From positions 417,020-481,019 of the forward strand of contig NZ_WTYU01000002.1 in the NCBI RefSeq assembly GCF_009827615.1: 64,000 nucleotides of DNA. The letters run 5' to 3'. The first letter of the stretch is position 1, and each line of letters begins with the position of its first letter. The notes under the pieces were generated by a model, which ran no database searches, was not told the DNA's origin, and saw only the letters and a program-made list of their open reading frames with translations. Of this stretch, positions 44,665 to 52,442 are shown in pieces. Made by a program: the position numbers and the translations under genes. Source of the DNA: Allopontixanthobacter confluentis (GTDB lineage Bacteria > Pseudomonadota > Alphaproteobacteria > Sphingomonadales > Sphingomonadaceae).

Positions 44665-46338
44665 TCAGCGGCCGACTTCGAGCCGTAACGCCTTGCGGTC
44701 GAGTTTGCCGATCATGGTTTTGGGCAATTCGTCGCGCAGCACCACGGCTTTCACGCGTTCATGCTTGCCCACGCGGCTGTTCAGCCATTTTGCCAGGCTT
44801 TCGCCCGTGGCATCCGCGCCATCATTCAGCGTGACATAGGCTTCGGGCATTTCGCCCAGATAAGCATCCGCCACGCCGATCACCAGCGCTTCCTTGACCG
44901 CAGGGTTTTCGACCAGCACGGCTTCCACCTGGCTGGGAAACACCTTGAACCCGCCAACCGCGATCATATCCTTGCTGCGGTCCACAATCGCGATGAAGCC
45001 GTCTTCATCCTGCGTGGCGATATCGCCGGTGCGGAGCCACAATTCGCCGTCCACTTCGACAAAAGCGGTCTTCACATCATCGGGCCTGTTCCAGTAACCC
45101 TGCATGATCTGCGGGCCGCGCACGACCAGTTCGCCCGCTTCCCCGTCAGGCGCAGGCTGGCTGACATCTTCCTTGTCGCGCAGTCGGATGCGTGTTTGCG
45201 GCAGAACCTGGCCGATTGTGCCGGGCTTGCGCCTGCCGTCATACGGATTGACCGACACCACGCCTGAACTTTCAGTCAGGCCATAGCCTTCCACCAGCCG
45301 TGCACCCGATACCGCTTCGAATTTGTCGCGTACCGGTGCCGGAAGCGGCGCGCCGCCGGAAATACAGATGCGGAGCGAGGAAAAATCGGTCTTGGAAATA
45401 TCGGGATGGTCAAGCAGCGCCTGAAACATGGTCGGCACGCCGGGAAAGGCATTGGGGCGCATGCGGCCAATGGTTTTCAGCGCCTGCCCCGCATCGAACC
45501 GCGGCAGCATGGAAATGCAGCCGCCCTTGGCCACGGTGCGGTTCAATACGCAGGTGTTGGCGAACACATGGAACATGGGCAGCACGCCCAGAATAATGTC
45601 GGGCACATCCCGGTCAAACGGGTCGATGGCATCAACCTGCTGCGCATTGGCGGCAAGGTTGGCATGGGTCAGCATGGCGCCCTTGGGCACGCCGGTGGTG
45701 CCGCCTGTATATTGCAGCAAGGCCAAGTCTTTATCGGGATCGATTGCCACCGTCGTTGGCGCATCAGCGCCAAGGGCGCTGTCCCACGAGGCAACATCGC
45801 TGCGCGTGGGCATTGGCGCAATCTGCTTGCGGCCCAGTATTTTCAGGGCAATCCGCTTAGTCAGCGGCAACATATCGCCCAAGCGGCCTACAACCAGCTG
45901 TTGCAGGGACGATGCATCCAGCACTTTAATCGCTGTAGGCAGCAGGGATGCGACATTGAGGGTGACCAGCAATCTGGTGCCGGAATCTTCCACCTGATGG
46001 GTCAGTTCCTCGGCGCTGTAGAGGGGCGAGAAATTGACCACGATGGCACCCGCCATCATGGCCCCGTAATAGGCAGAAATATAGATCGGGACATTGGGCA
46101 GAAACAGGCCGACGCGGTCGCCCTTGCCAATGCCCATTGCCTGAAGGCCGGCGGCAAAACGCCGCGCTTCGTCATACAGCGAGGTATAGGAATAGGTGCG
46201 GCCCAGAAATTCCGCCAGCGGCGCAGCTGGCGTTGCCGCCGTGGTGGCGGCGAACATCGCGGGCAGGGACTGGCTTTTTATTGCCATGTCCCAGTTGCAG
46301 GGGTGCTGGTAGAGTTCGGGCGCGTTACTGACATCCAT
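44665..46338 (-). CDS. fadD: Long-chain fatty acid-CoA ligase (AMP-binding)
   Basis: A 557-residue ANL-family adenylating enzyme. The P-loop is LLQYTGGTTGVPKGAML, the A5 motif is GYGLTESSGVVSVNP, the hinge is LRTGDIATQDEDGFIAIVDR, and the catalytic Lys is in PKTMIGKLDRKALR. It activates a fatty acid as the acyl-AMP and then the CoA thioester, at the inner membrane. The order of motifs and length match FadD. A candidate promoter with a TATAAT box and GCATGC repeats lies upstream. Fatty acid chain-length preference is not visible. Confidence 0.9.
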   Translation of the reverse strand: MDVSNAPELYQHPCNWDMAIKSQSLPAMFAATTAATPAAPLAEFLGRTYSYTSLYDEARRFAAGLQAMGIGKGDRVGLFLPNVPIYISAYYGAMMAGAIVVNFSPLYSAEELTHQVEDSGTRLLVTLNVASLLPTAIKVLDASSLQQLVVGRLGDMLPLTKRIALKILGRKQIAPMPTRSDVASWDSALGADAPTTVAIDPDKDLALLQYTGGTTGVPKGAMLTHANLAANAQQVDAIDPFDRDVPDIILGVLPMFHVFANTCVLNRTVAKGGCISMLPRFDAGQALKTIGRMRPNAFPGVPTMFQALLDHPDISKTDFSSLRICISGGAPLPAPVRDKFEAVSGARLVEGYGLTESSGVVSVNPYDGRRKPGTIGQVLPQTRIRLRDKEDVSQPAPDGEAGELVVRGPQIMQGYWNRPDDVKTAFVEVDGELWLRTGDIATQDEDGFIAIVDRSKDMIAVGGFKVFPSQVEAVLVENPAVKEALVIGVADAYLGEMPEAYVTLNDGADATGESLAKWLNSRVGKHERVKAVVLRDELPKTMIGKLDRKALRLEVGR

Positions 46339-46420
46339 GTCAATTTATTGGCGCAGTGCGCCGTTGCAGGCAAGGGCTTTGCAACAGCGGAACCAAATAT
46401 TCCGGGCATTTACGCCAGCA

Positions 46421-46504
46421 ATTATAGGCGCATGCACGCCCGCGCTGATGGGCGCATGCAAACGGGCATGCACCCTGGCCCCCGATCGGGCCAGAGGTGC
46501 ATGC
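46421..46504 (-). promoter_or_regulatory. Candidate fadD promoter with four GCATGC repeats
   Basis: On the minus strand a perfect TATAAT (46421-46426) lies 83 bases before the fadD ATG. GCATGC, itself a palindrome, occurs four times just upstream (46430-46435, 46454-46459, 46466-46471, 46499-46504), three as GCATGCA and one reversed as TGCATGC. The first copy sits between the -10 and the place of a -35. This arrangement suggests binding sites for a repressor or activator. No good -35 is seen. Confidence 0.45.
46466..46504 (-). terminator. Long hairpin downstream of trcR
   Basis: GCATGCACC pairs with GGTGCATGC, and CTGGCCC with GGGCCAG, giving a 16-bp stem with one bulged A and a 6-base loop (CCGATC). 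It starts 12 bases after the trcR stop. On that strand it is followed by a short GTTTG, so it may be the trcR terminator. It contains two of the four GCATGC copies described for the fadD promoter, so it might instead or also be a protein site. Confidence 0.55.
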
Positions 46505-46515
46505 TCATGCGTTAA

Positions 46516-47256
46516 TCAGGGTGCCTGTGTGCCTGCATCGGCTGGCGCATCAGGCGTTTCGCCAGCTTCTGCGGCGCGCTTGGCTTCCAGCCATGCAGCA
46601 GCTTCTGCTTCCTGCGCTGCTTCTGACGCGGCCTTGACGCTGGCCGTGCGTTCCGCCCGCAATTCCTCGATCAGCTTCTCACGATCGGTCGCGCCGCTTG
46701 GTGCAGGTGCCGGTTCTTCCCCTTCGACAGGGGCGATGTTCTTGGATGCCTTGGCCACTACCGCGTCGAGTTCGCGCTGCGAACACAGGCCCAGCGTTAC
46801 CGGGTCTTTCGCCTGGATGTTCTGGATATTCCAGTGCGACCGCTCGCGAATCGCGCCAATGGTGTTGCGCGTGGTGCCGATCAGCTTGGAAATCTGTGCG
46901 TCAGATACTTCGGGATGGTTGCGCAAAATCCACGCAATGCCATCGGGCTTGTCCTGCCGCTTGGACACCGGCGTGTAACGCGCGCCCTTGGTGCGGCTGA
47001 CAGCCACCGGGGCCTTCTGCATTTTCAGACTATAGGAAGGATCGTTCTGACCTTTTTCGATTTCGGCCAGATTGAGTTCGCCTGAATGCACAGGATCACG
47101 GCCGGTATATTTGCTGCTGGCCAGATCATCAGCCATCGCCTGCACTTCCAGAATGTGGATGCCGCAAAACTCGGCAATCTGTTCGAACGCGAGTGCGGTA
47201 TTATCCACCAGCCAGGTGGCAGTGGCGTGCGGCATTAGCGGGGTGGGTTGTGACAT
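46516..47256 (-). CDS. trcR: Cell-cycle transcriptional regulator TrcR (DUF1013)
   Basis: A 246-residue protein from the ATG at 47256, which has a GGAG site. The first 170 residues are the DUF1013/TrcR domain: WLVDNTALAFEQIAEFCGIHILEVQAM, SRTKGARYTPVSKRQDKPDG and WILRNHPEVSDAQISKLIGTTRNTIGAIRERSHWN, which contains a helix-turn-helix-like segment (SDAQISKLIGTTRNTI). The C-terminal 80 residues are Ala/Glu-rich and charged. TrcR is an essential or near-essential regulator found only in alphaproteobacteria. The longer frame to 47367 runs through a hairpin and is rejected. Confidence 0.92.
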   Translation of the reverse strand: MSQPTPLMPHATATWLVDNTALAFEQIAEFCGIHILEVQAMADDLASSKYTGRDPVHSGELNLAEIEKGQNDPSYSLKMQKAPVAVSRTKGARYTPVSKRQDKPDGIAWILRNHPEVSDAQISKLIGTTRNTIGAIRERSHWNIQNIQAKDPVTLGLCSQRELDAVVAKASKNIAPVEGEEPAPAPSGATDREKLIEELRAERTASVKAASEAAQEAEAAAWLEAKRAAEAGETPDAPADAGTQAP

Positions 47257-47305
47257 TGTGGATCTCCGCCCTTTCGGGCCCCAAAAAGAAGGCGCAAAAT
47301 ATAAG

Positions 47306-47327
47306 GGCCGCCCCTTGCGGAGCGGCC
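47306..47327 (-). terminator. Hairpin with T-rich tail between qor and trcR
   Basis: GGCCGC (47306-47311) pairs with GCGGCC (47322-47327), with inner C-G pairs and one bulge. On the minus strand it is followed by TTATATTTT, a terminator-like tail. It lies in the 230-base gap after the quinone oxidoreductase and before trcR. It may end the first transcript or act in the trcR leader. Confidence 0.5.
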
Positions 47328-47485
47328 GTTGCTGGTCTGATTTAGGGCATCGCCTGCCTTTGGGCAAGTGAATTGGGCGGCACCTGTCTGCAGCGCCCGG
47401 CTTCGCAGTGGGATCAGCGTACGATGAACGGGCGCAATTTTCACCGGCAAAGCCGCCGGTCGCTGTCCGGATTATCGGCAGCGGA

Positions 47486-48499
47486 TCAGATTTTCAGGAC
47501 AATTTTGCCAATATGATCGCCCGCTTCCATCCGCGCATGGGCCAAAGCCACATCTTGCAGCGCAAATGTCTGGTCCATTTCCGGGCGCAGGCTGCCATCT
47601 TCGACAAAAGGCCACGCAATATCGGAAATTTCCTCGGCTACCGCCTGTTTGAAAGCATCCGGCCGCGCCCGCAGGGTGGACCCGGTCAGCATCAGGCGGC
47701 GGCTCATCACTTGTGCCATGTTGATTTCTGCCTGCATCCCGCCCAGCACGGCAATGGTAACATGGCGGCCATCTTCGGCAAGGCAGGCGAGATTGCGCGC
47801 CACATAATCGCCTGAAACCATGTCCAGCACCAGTTCCACACCCTTGCCACCGGTGATTTTCTTCACTTCCTCGACAAAATCGTTGGTCTTGTAATTGATC
47901 GAATGATCCGCGCCGATGGTGCGCGCGGCATCACATTTGCCGTCGCTGCCGCATGTGACGATGACCGTCAGGCCAAACAGCTTTGCCAGCTTGATTGCCA
48001 TAGTGCCGATGCCGCTGGTGCCGCCATGCACCAGCAGGGTTTCCCCTTCACTCGCCCAGCCGCGTTCGAACACATTGTGCCACACGGTAAACAGGGTTTC
48101 GGGCAAGGCCGCCGCCTGCGCCAGATCCATGCCCCAAGGCACGGGCAGGCAATGGCCGTGTTTGGCAAGGCAATATTCGGCATAGCCGCCGCCTGTAACC
48201 AGCGCGCAGACCCTGGTGCCCACGACATCGGCCGGAACATCGCTGCCCGCTGCCACCACTTCGCCGGCGATTTCGAGGCCGGGTATGGGCGATGCGCCGG
48301 CCGGGGCCGGGTAAAACCCCTTGCGCTGGATGACATCGGGCCGGTTGACCCCGGCAAACGCCACCTTAATCAGCACTTCGCCTGCACCCGGTTGCGGCAC
48401 CGGCAGCGTTTCAGCGCGGAAAACCTCCGGCCCGCCAGGCTGGTCAAACCCCATTGCCAGCATGGTTTGTGGTATCGATTGTTCGGTATTACTTGTCAT
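47486..48499 (-). CDS. NAD(P)H quinone oxidoreductase (zinc-independent MDR family)
   Basis: A 337-residue medium-chain dehydrogenase/reductase from the ATG at 48499. The N-terminal GroES-like domain is AGEVLIKVAFAGVNRPDVIQRKGFYPAP, and the NADPH-binding domain has VHGGTSGIGTMAIKLAKLFG. It lacks the cysteine cluster of zinc enzymes. The best relatives are the PIG3/QorA-like quinone oxidoreductases. It is divergently transcribed from the DUF1192 gene. Physiological substrate unknown. Confidence 0.88.
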   Translation of the reverse strand: MTSNTEQSIPQTMLAMGFDQPGGPEVFRAETLPVPQPGAGEVLIKVAFAGVNRPDVIQRKGFYPAPAGASPIPGLEIAGEVVAAGSDVPADVVGTRVCALVTGGGYAEYCLAKHGHCLPVPWGMDLAQAAALPETLFTVWHNVFERGWASEGETLLVHGGTSGIGTMAIKLAKLFGLTVIVTCGSDGKCDAARTIGADHSINYKTNDFVEEVKKITGGKGVELVLDMVSGDYVARNLACLAEDGRHVTIAVLGGMQAEINMAQVMSRRLMLTGSTLRARPDAFKQAVAEEISDIAWPFVEDGSLRPEMDQTFALQDVALAHARMEAGDHIGKIVLKI

Positions 48500-48618
48500 C
48501 TGCACCCCTGACCGGGCCAGATCTGTGGCCCATGGGCGAAAAATCGCCCAATTTGCAGACAGAATTAGACACGCAACCCATTGACAGCAAGCACCAAGGG
48601 TTGGGATGATGCGAAGAG

Positions 48619-48819
48619 ATGGAAGATACAGACCTTCCGCGCCCCAGAGGCGATGCTGCAGGCGAGCTGGCCGCAGAAGACCTTGCGCCTTATTCGCAGC
48701 ACGAACTGGACGAGCGGATCGCCCTGCTCGAAGCCGAAATCACGAGGGTCAGGGCTCATCGGGACAAGGCATCTGCCCATCGCAGCGCCGCTGATGCCTT
48801 GTTCGGCAAGCCATCTTGA
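48619..48819 (+). CDS. DUF1192 family protein
   Basis: A 66-residue protein containing LAPYSQHELDERIALLEAEI, the core of the DUF1192 family of small alphaproteobacterial proteins. The second half is one amphipathic helix (ALLEAEITRVRAHRDKASAHRSAADALF), which may form a coiled coil. Function is not known. It precedes clpA by about 150 bases, and diverges from the quinone oxidoreductase gene. Confidence 0.85.
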   Translation: MEDTDLPRPRGDAAGELAAEDLAPYSQHELDERIALLEAEITRVRAHRDKASAHRSAADALFGKPS

Positions 48820-48971
48820 TGTGCGGCGGGCCTCGAAATTTTCCGGGCCGTTCCCATATTGGTCGTAACCGGGCCATATCGGCCAAAATCAAGCGTGTGA
48901 CTTTGTGTTGACGCGTCTGTTCATGACTTCCCGCAACGGGACATACTCTTCTCTCCTGGAAAGACAGTTGA

Positions 48972-51365
48972 ATGCCTAGCTTCGCCCAAAACCTAGAAAA
49001 GACCCTTCACGCGGCCCTGACCCATGCGTCGGACCGGCAGCATGAATATGCCACTCTGGAACATCTGCTGCTGGCGCTGGTCGATGATACCGACGCGCAA
49101 GCGGTGATGAATGCCTGCGGGGTCGACCTGCATGAGCTGGGGTCGGTGGTGAAACAATATCTGGATCAGGAATATCAATCCCTGAAGACAGAAGATGATG
49201 CGGACCCCCAGCCCACTGCCGGTTTCCAACGGGTGATCCAGCGCGCCATCCTGCATGTCCAGTCTTCGGGCAAGGATACGGTAACGGGTGCCAATGTGCT
49301 GGTGGCGCTGTTTTCCGAACGCGATTCCTATGCGGTTTATTTTCTGCAGCAGCAGGATATGTCGCGGCTGGATGCAGTCAGCTTCATCAGCCACGGCATT
49401 GGCAAGGGCGGCAAACCAGCAGGCGGCAATGCCGCCCCGCAGGGCAGCGAAGATGCGGCCCAGTCCGAAGACAAGGGCAGCGAGGCAGGCGGCAAAAAGG
49501 ATTCCGCTCTCGACCAGTTCTGCGTTGACCTCAATGCGAAAGCCCGCGCCGGCAAGATTGACCCGCTGATCGGCCGCGGCCCCGAAGTGGACCGCACGGT
49601 GCAGATCCTGTGCCGCCGGTCCAAGAACAACCCGCTTTACGTGGGCGACCCCGGCGTTGGCAAAACCGCTATTGCCGAAGGGCTGGCGCGCAAAATCGTC
49701 GAAGGCGATGTGCCCGAAGTGCTGGAAGAAGCAGTAATCTATTCGCTCGACATGGGGAGCCTGCTGGCAGGCACCCGCTATCGCGGTGATTTCGAGGAAC
49801 GGCTGAAGCAGGTGGTGTCCGAACTCGAGAAAATGCCCCATGCAGTGCTGTTCATTGATGAAATTCACACGGTAATCGGCGCAGGCGCCACCAGCGGCGG
49901 CGCGATGGATGCGTCAAACCTGCTGAAACCGGCCCTGTCTGGCGGTTCCATCCGCTGCATCGGATCGACCACCTACAAGGAATTTCGCAACCATTTCGAA
50001 AAGGACCGCGCCCTGTTGCGCCGGTTCCAGAAAATCGATGTGAACGAACCCACGGTTGAAGACACGATCAAGATCCTGAAAGGATTGCGCACCGCATTTG
50101 AAGACCATCACAAGGTGAAATACACCCCTGATGCGATTAAGACCGCGGTGGAATTGTCGGCCCGCTACATCAATGACCGCAAATTGCCGGACAAGGCGAT
50201 TGACGTGATCGACGAAGTCGGCGCGATGCAGATGCTGGTGCCCCCCAGCCGCCGCAAGAAAAAGATTACCTCGAAGGAAATTGAGCAGGTTATCGCGACC
50301 ATGGCGCGCATCCCGCCCAAATCCGTCAGCAAGGATGACAAGAAAGCGCTGGAACATCTCTCGCGCGATCTGAAGCATGTCGTCTTTGGTCAGGACAAGG
50401 CGATCGAAGTGCTGTCGACCGCGATGAAACTGTCCCGCGCAGGCCTGCGCGATCCGGACAAGCCGATTGGCAGCTTCCTGTTCAGCGGCCCGACTGGCGT
50501 CGGCAAGACCGAAGTGGCGCGGCAGCTGGCCAGCATCATGGGCATTCCGCTGCAACGCTTCGACATGTCGGAATATATGGAACGCCACAGCGTTTCCCGC
50601 CTGATTGGCGCGCCTCCGGGCTATGTCGGCTATGATCAGGGCGGATTGCTGACCGATGCCATTGACCAGCAGCCGCACTGCGTGCTGCTGCTCGACGAGA
50701 TCGAAAAGGCCCACCCTGATCTGTTCAACATCCTGTTGCAGGTGATGGATAATGGCCGCCTGACCGACCACCACGGCAAAACGGTAGATTTCCGCAATGT
50801 GGTGCTCGTGATGACGACCAATGCTGGCGCTGCCGACATGGCCCGCAGCGGCATCGGCTTTGGCGATGTTTCCAAGGAAGACGCCAGCGACGAAGCTGTC
50901 AAAAAGATGTTCACCCCGGAATTCCGCAACCGTCTGGATGCGATTGTGCCGTTCTCCTACCTCGGCAAGGAAACGGTCAACCGCGTGGTCGACAAGTTTA
51001 TCCTGCAGCTGGAATTGCAGCTGGCGGACCAGAATGTGCACATCCAGTTTGACAGCGATGCGCGCACCTGGCTGGGCGACAAGGGGTATGACCGCCTGTA
51101 TGGCGCCCGTCCGATGAGCAGGCTGATCCAGGATAAGATCAAGCAGCCGCTGGCCGAAGAACTGCTGTTCGGCAAATTGTCCGAAGGCGGCGAAGTGCAT
51201 GTGACGGTGAAGGACGGCAAGCCATCCTTTGAAGTGACCCCTGCGCCGCCCAAAGCAGCGCCGAAACGCAAGGCTTCCAAGAAAGCCGCTGCCAAGGGAA
51301 CCGAGACGCCGGCGCCCGACGCATCGGCGGATGAAGGGCCGGACGATAGCGGCGATCAAAGCTGA
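48972..51365 (+). CDS. clpA: ATP-dependent Clp protease ATP-binding subunit ClpA
   Basis: A 797-residue AAA+ unfoldase. Order: N-domain (1-about 145, ATLEHLLLALVDD), a linker rich in Gly/Ala/Glu, AAA1 with Walker A GDPGVGKTAIAEG (about 222-234) and Walker B VLFIDEIHTVIGAGA, AAA2 with Walker A GPTGVGKTEVARQ (about 506-518) and LLLDEIEKAHPD. The ClpP-binding loop IGFGD is near residue 627. No ClpB-type middle domain is present, so it is ClpA. It extends about 40 residues beyond E. coli ClpA with a Lys/Ala/Pro-rich tail. It unfolds substrates for ClpP. The N-end-rule adaptor gene clpS is not seen beside it. Confidence 0.95.
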   Translation: MPSFAQNLEKTLHAALTHASDRQHEYATLEHLLLALVDDTDAQAVMNACGVDLHELGSVVKQYLDQEYQSLKTEDDADPQPTAGFQRVIQRAILHVQSSGKDTVTGANVLVALFSERDSYAVYFLQQQDMSRLDAVSFISHGIGKGGKPAGGNAAPQGSEDAAQSEDKGSEAGGKKDSALDQFCVDLNAKARAGKIDPLIGRGPEVDRTVQILCRRSKNNPLYVGDPGVGKTAIAEGLARKIVEGDVPEVLEEAVIYSLDMGSLLAGTRYRGDFEERLKQVVSELEKMPHAVLFIDEIHTVIGAGATSGGAMDASNLLKPALSGGSIRCIGSTTYKEFRNHFEKDRALLRRFQKIDVNEPTVEDTIKILKGLRTAFEDHHKVKYTPDAIKTAVELSARYINDRKLPDKAIDVIDEVGAMQMLVPPSRRKKKITSKEIEQVIATMARIPPKSVSKDDKKALEHLSRDLKHVVFGQDKAIEVLSTAMKLSRAGLRDPDKPIGSFLFSGPTGVGKTEVARQLASIMGIPLQRFDMSEYMERHSVSRLIGAPPGYVGYDQGGLLTDAIDQQPHCVLLLDEIEKAHPDLFNILLQVMDNGRLTDHHGKTVDFRNVVLVMTTNAGAADMARSGIGFGDVSKEDASDEAVKKMFTPEFRNRLDAIVPFSYLGKETVNRVVDKFILQLELQLADQNVHIQFDSDARTWLGDKGYDRLYGARPMSRLIQDKIKQPLAEELLFGKLSEGGEVHVTVKDGKPSFEVTPAPPKAAPKRKASKKAAAKGTETPAPDASADEGPDDSGDQS

Positions 51366-51389
51366 TCGCCTGATGACAATGCCATAAAT

Positions 51390-51425
51390 CGGGGCGCGCA
51401 TCGGGAACGGTTCGCGCCCCGTTTT
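51390..51425 (+). terminator. Rho-independent terminator of clpA
   Basis: CGGGGCGCG (51390-51398) pairs with CGCGCCCCG (51413-51421), a 9-bp GC-rich stem with a 14-base loop, directly followed by TTTT (51422-51425). It lies 25 bases after the clpA stop and just before the exonuclease gene. Confidence 0.8.
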
Positions 51426-51437
51426 CATTCTAGCAGC

Positions 51438-52442
51438 ATGATTGCAGATTTTTCGTGGATCCGGCCAGAGCCGCACGGCATCCACGTGGTGCCGGCAGAT
51501 TGCTGGATTGATCCCTCTCGCGCAGTGGACAAGGCACTGGTAACGCACGGCCACGCCGACCACGCCCGCGGTGGCCATGGGCAGACCGTGGCCACGCCGG
51601 AAACATTGGCGATCATGAAGTTGCGCTACGCAACAGATGAAGGCGCGACGCCAGTTTCCTATGGCGAGACGATCCGCTTGCCCGGCGGTGTGGATGCTAC
51701 CTACATCCCTGCTGGCCATGTGCTGGGATCAGCGCAGATCCTGCTGGAACATGGCGGCGAGAAAGTGATCGTCACCGGTGATTACAAACGCCGTGCTGAC
51801 CCCACCTGCCCGCCGTTTGAAGTGACCCCGTGCGACATTCTGATTACCGAGGCGACCTTCGGCCTGCCGCTGTTCGTGCATCCGCCCATTACCGAAGAAG
51901 TCGGCAAATTACTGAAAGCGCTCAAGGACAACCCAGATCGCTGCGTGCTGGTGGGGGCCTATGCGCTGGGCAAGGCGCAGCGGGTCATCGCGGAATTGCG
52001 CGCAGCGGGCCACGATGCACCCATCTATCTGCATGGCGCGATGGAACGAATGTGCCGCCTGTACGAGGAACTCGGGGTCAATCTGGGTGATTTGCGGCTG
52101 GTGGCCGACCAGGAAAAAGATGCCATGCGCGGTTCTATCATCGTGTGCCCGCCATCTGCGCTGAATGACCGGTGGAGCAGGCGGCTGCCCGACCCGATTA
52201 CGGCCATGGCCAGCGGCTGGATGCGCGTGCGCCAGCGCGCCCGCCAGCGCAATGTGGAATTGCCGCTGATCATTTCCGACCATGCTGATTGGGGCGAATT
52301 GACCCGCACCATCGAAGAAGTGAACCCGCATGAAAGCTGGATTACCCATGGGCGGGAGGAAGCGCTGCTGCGCTGGTGCCAGTTGCACCAGCGCCGGGCC
52401 CGCGCACTGGCCATGGTCGGTTATGATGACGAGGACGATTAG
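51438..52442 (+). CDS. Ligase-associated DNA exonuclease (metallo-beta-lactamase fold)
   Basis: A 334-residue metallo-beta-lactamase/beta-CASP-like nuclease. The metal site is VTHGHADHARGGHGQ (HxHxDH), with further ligands in PAGHVLGSAQI and VTGDYKRRADP. DHADWGEL carries the late His. This family (SNM1/Pso2-related, here without the long N-terminus) always occurs with the ATP-dependent DNA ligase encoded next; the ligase GTG start abuts its stop codon. The pair is believed to repair DNA cross-links or breaks. Cytoplasmic. Confidence 0.9.
   Translation: MIADFSWIRPEPHGIHVVPADCWIDPSRAVDKALVTHGHADHARGGHGQTVATPETLAIMKLRYATDEGATPVSYGETIRLPGGVDATYIPAGHVLGSAQILLEHGGEKVIVTGDYKRRADPTCPPFEVTPCDILITEATFGLPLFVHPPITEEVGKLLKALKDNPDRCVLVGAYALGKAQRVIAELRAAGHDAPIYLHGAMERMCRLYEELGVNLGDLRLVADQEKDAMRGSIIVCPPSALNDRWSRRLPDPITAMASGWMRVRQRARQRNVELPLIISDHADWGELTRTIEEVNPHESWITHGREEALLRWCQLHQRRARALAMVGYDDEDD

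Noticed and set aside
45406-46515. A 369-codon open frame antisense to fadD
   Set aside because: It is opposite a complete AMP-ligase gene with all motifs, and its product is a His/Gln/Gly-rich shadow.
48581-48610. TTGACA followed 18 bases later by GATGAT, as a promoter of the DUF1192 gene
   Set aside because: The -10 match is poor and transcription would start almost on the ATG. A leaderless message is possible, but the evidence is too weak to list it.
49914-51719. A 601-codon open frame antisense to clpA
   Set aside because: It lies fully opposite the well-supported clpA and start of the exonuclease gene, has no recognisable domain and a composition typical of GC-rich shadow frames.
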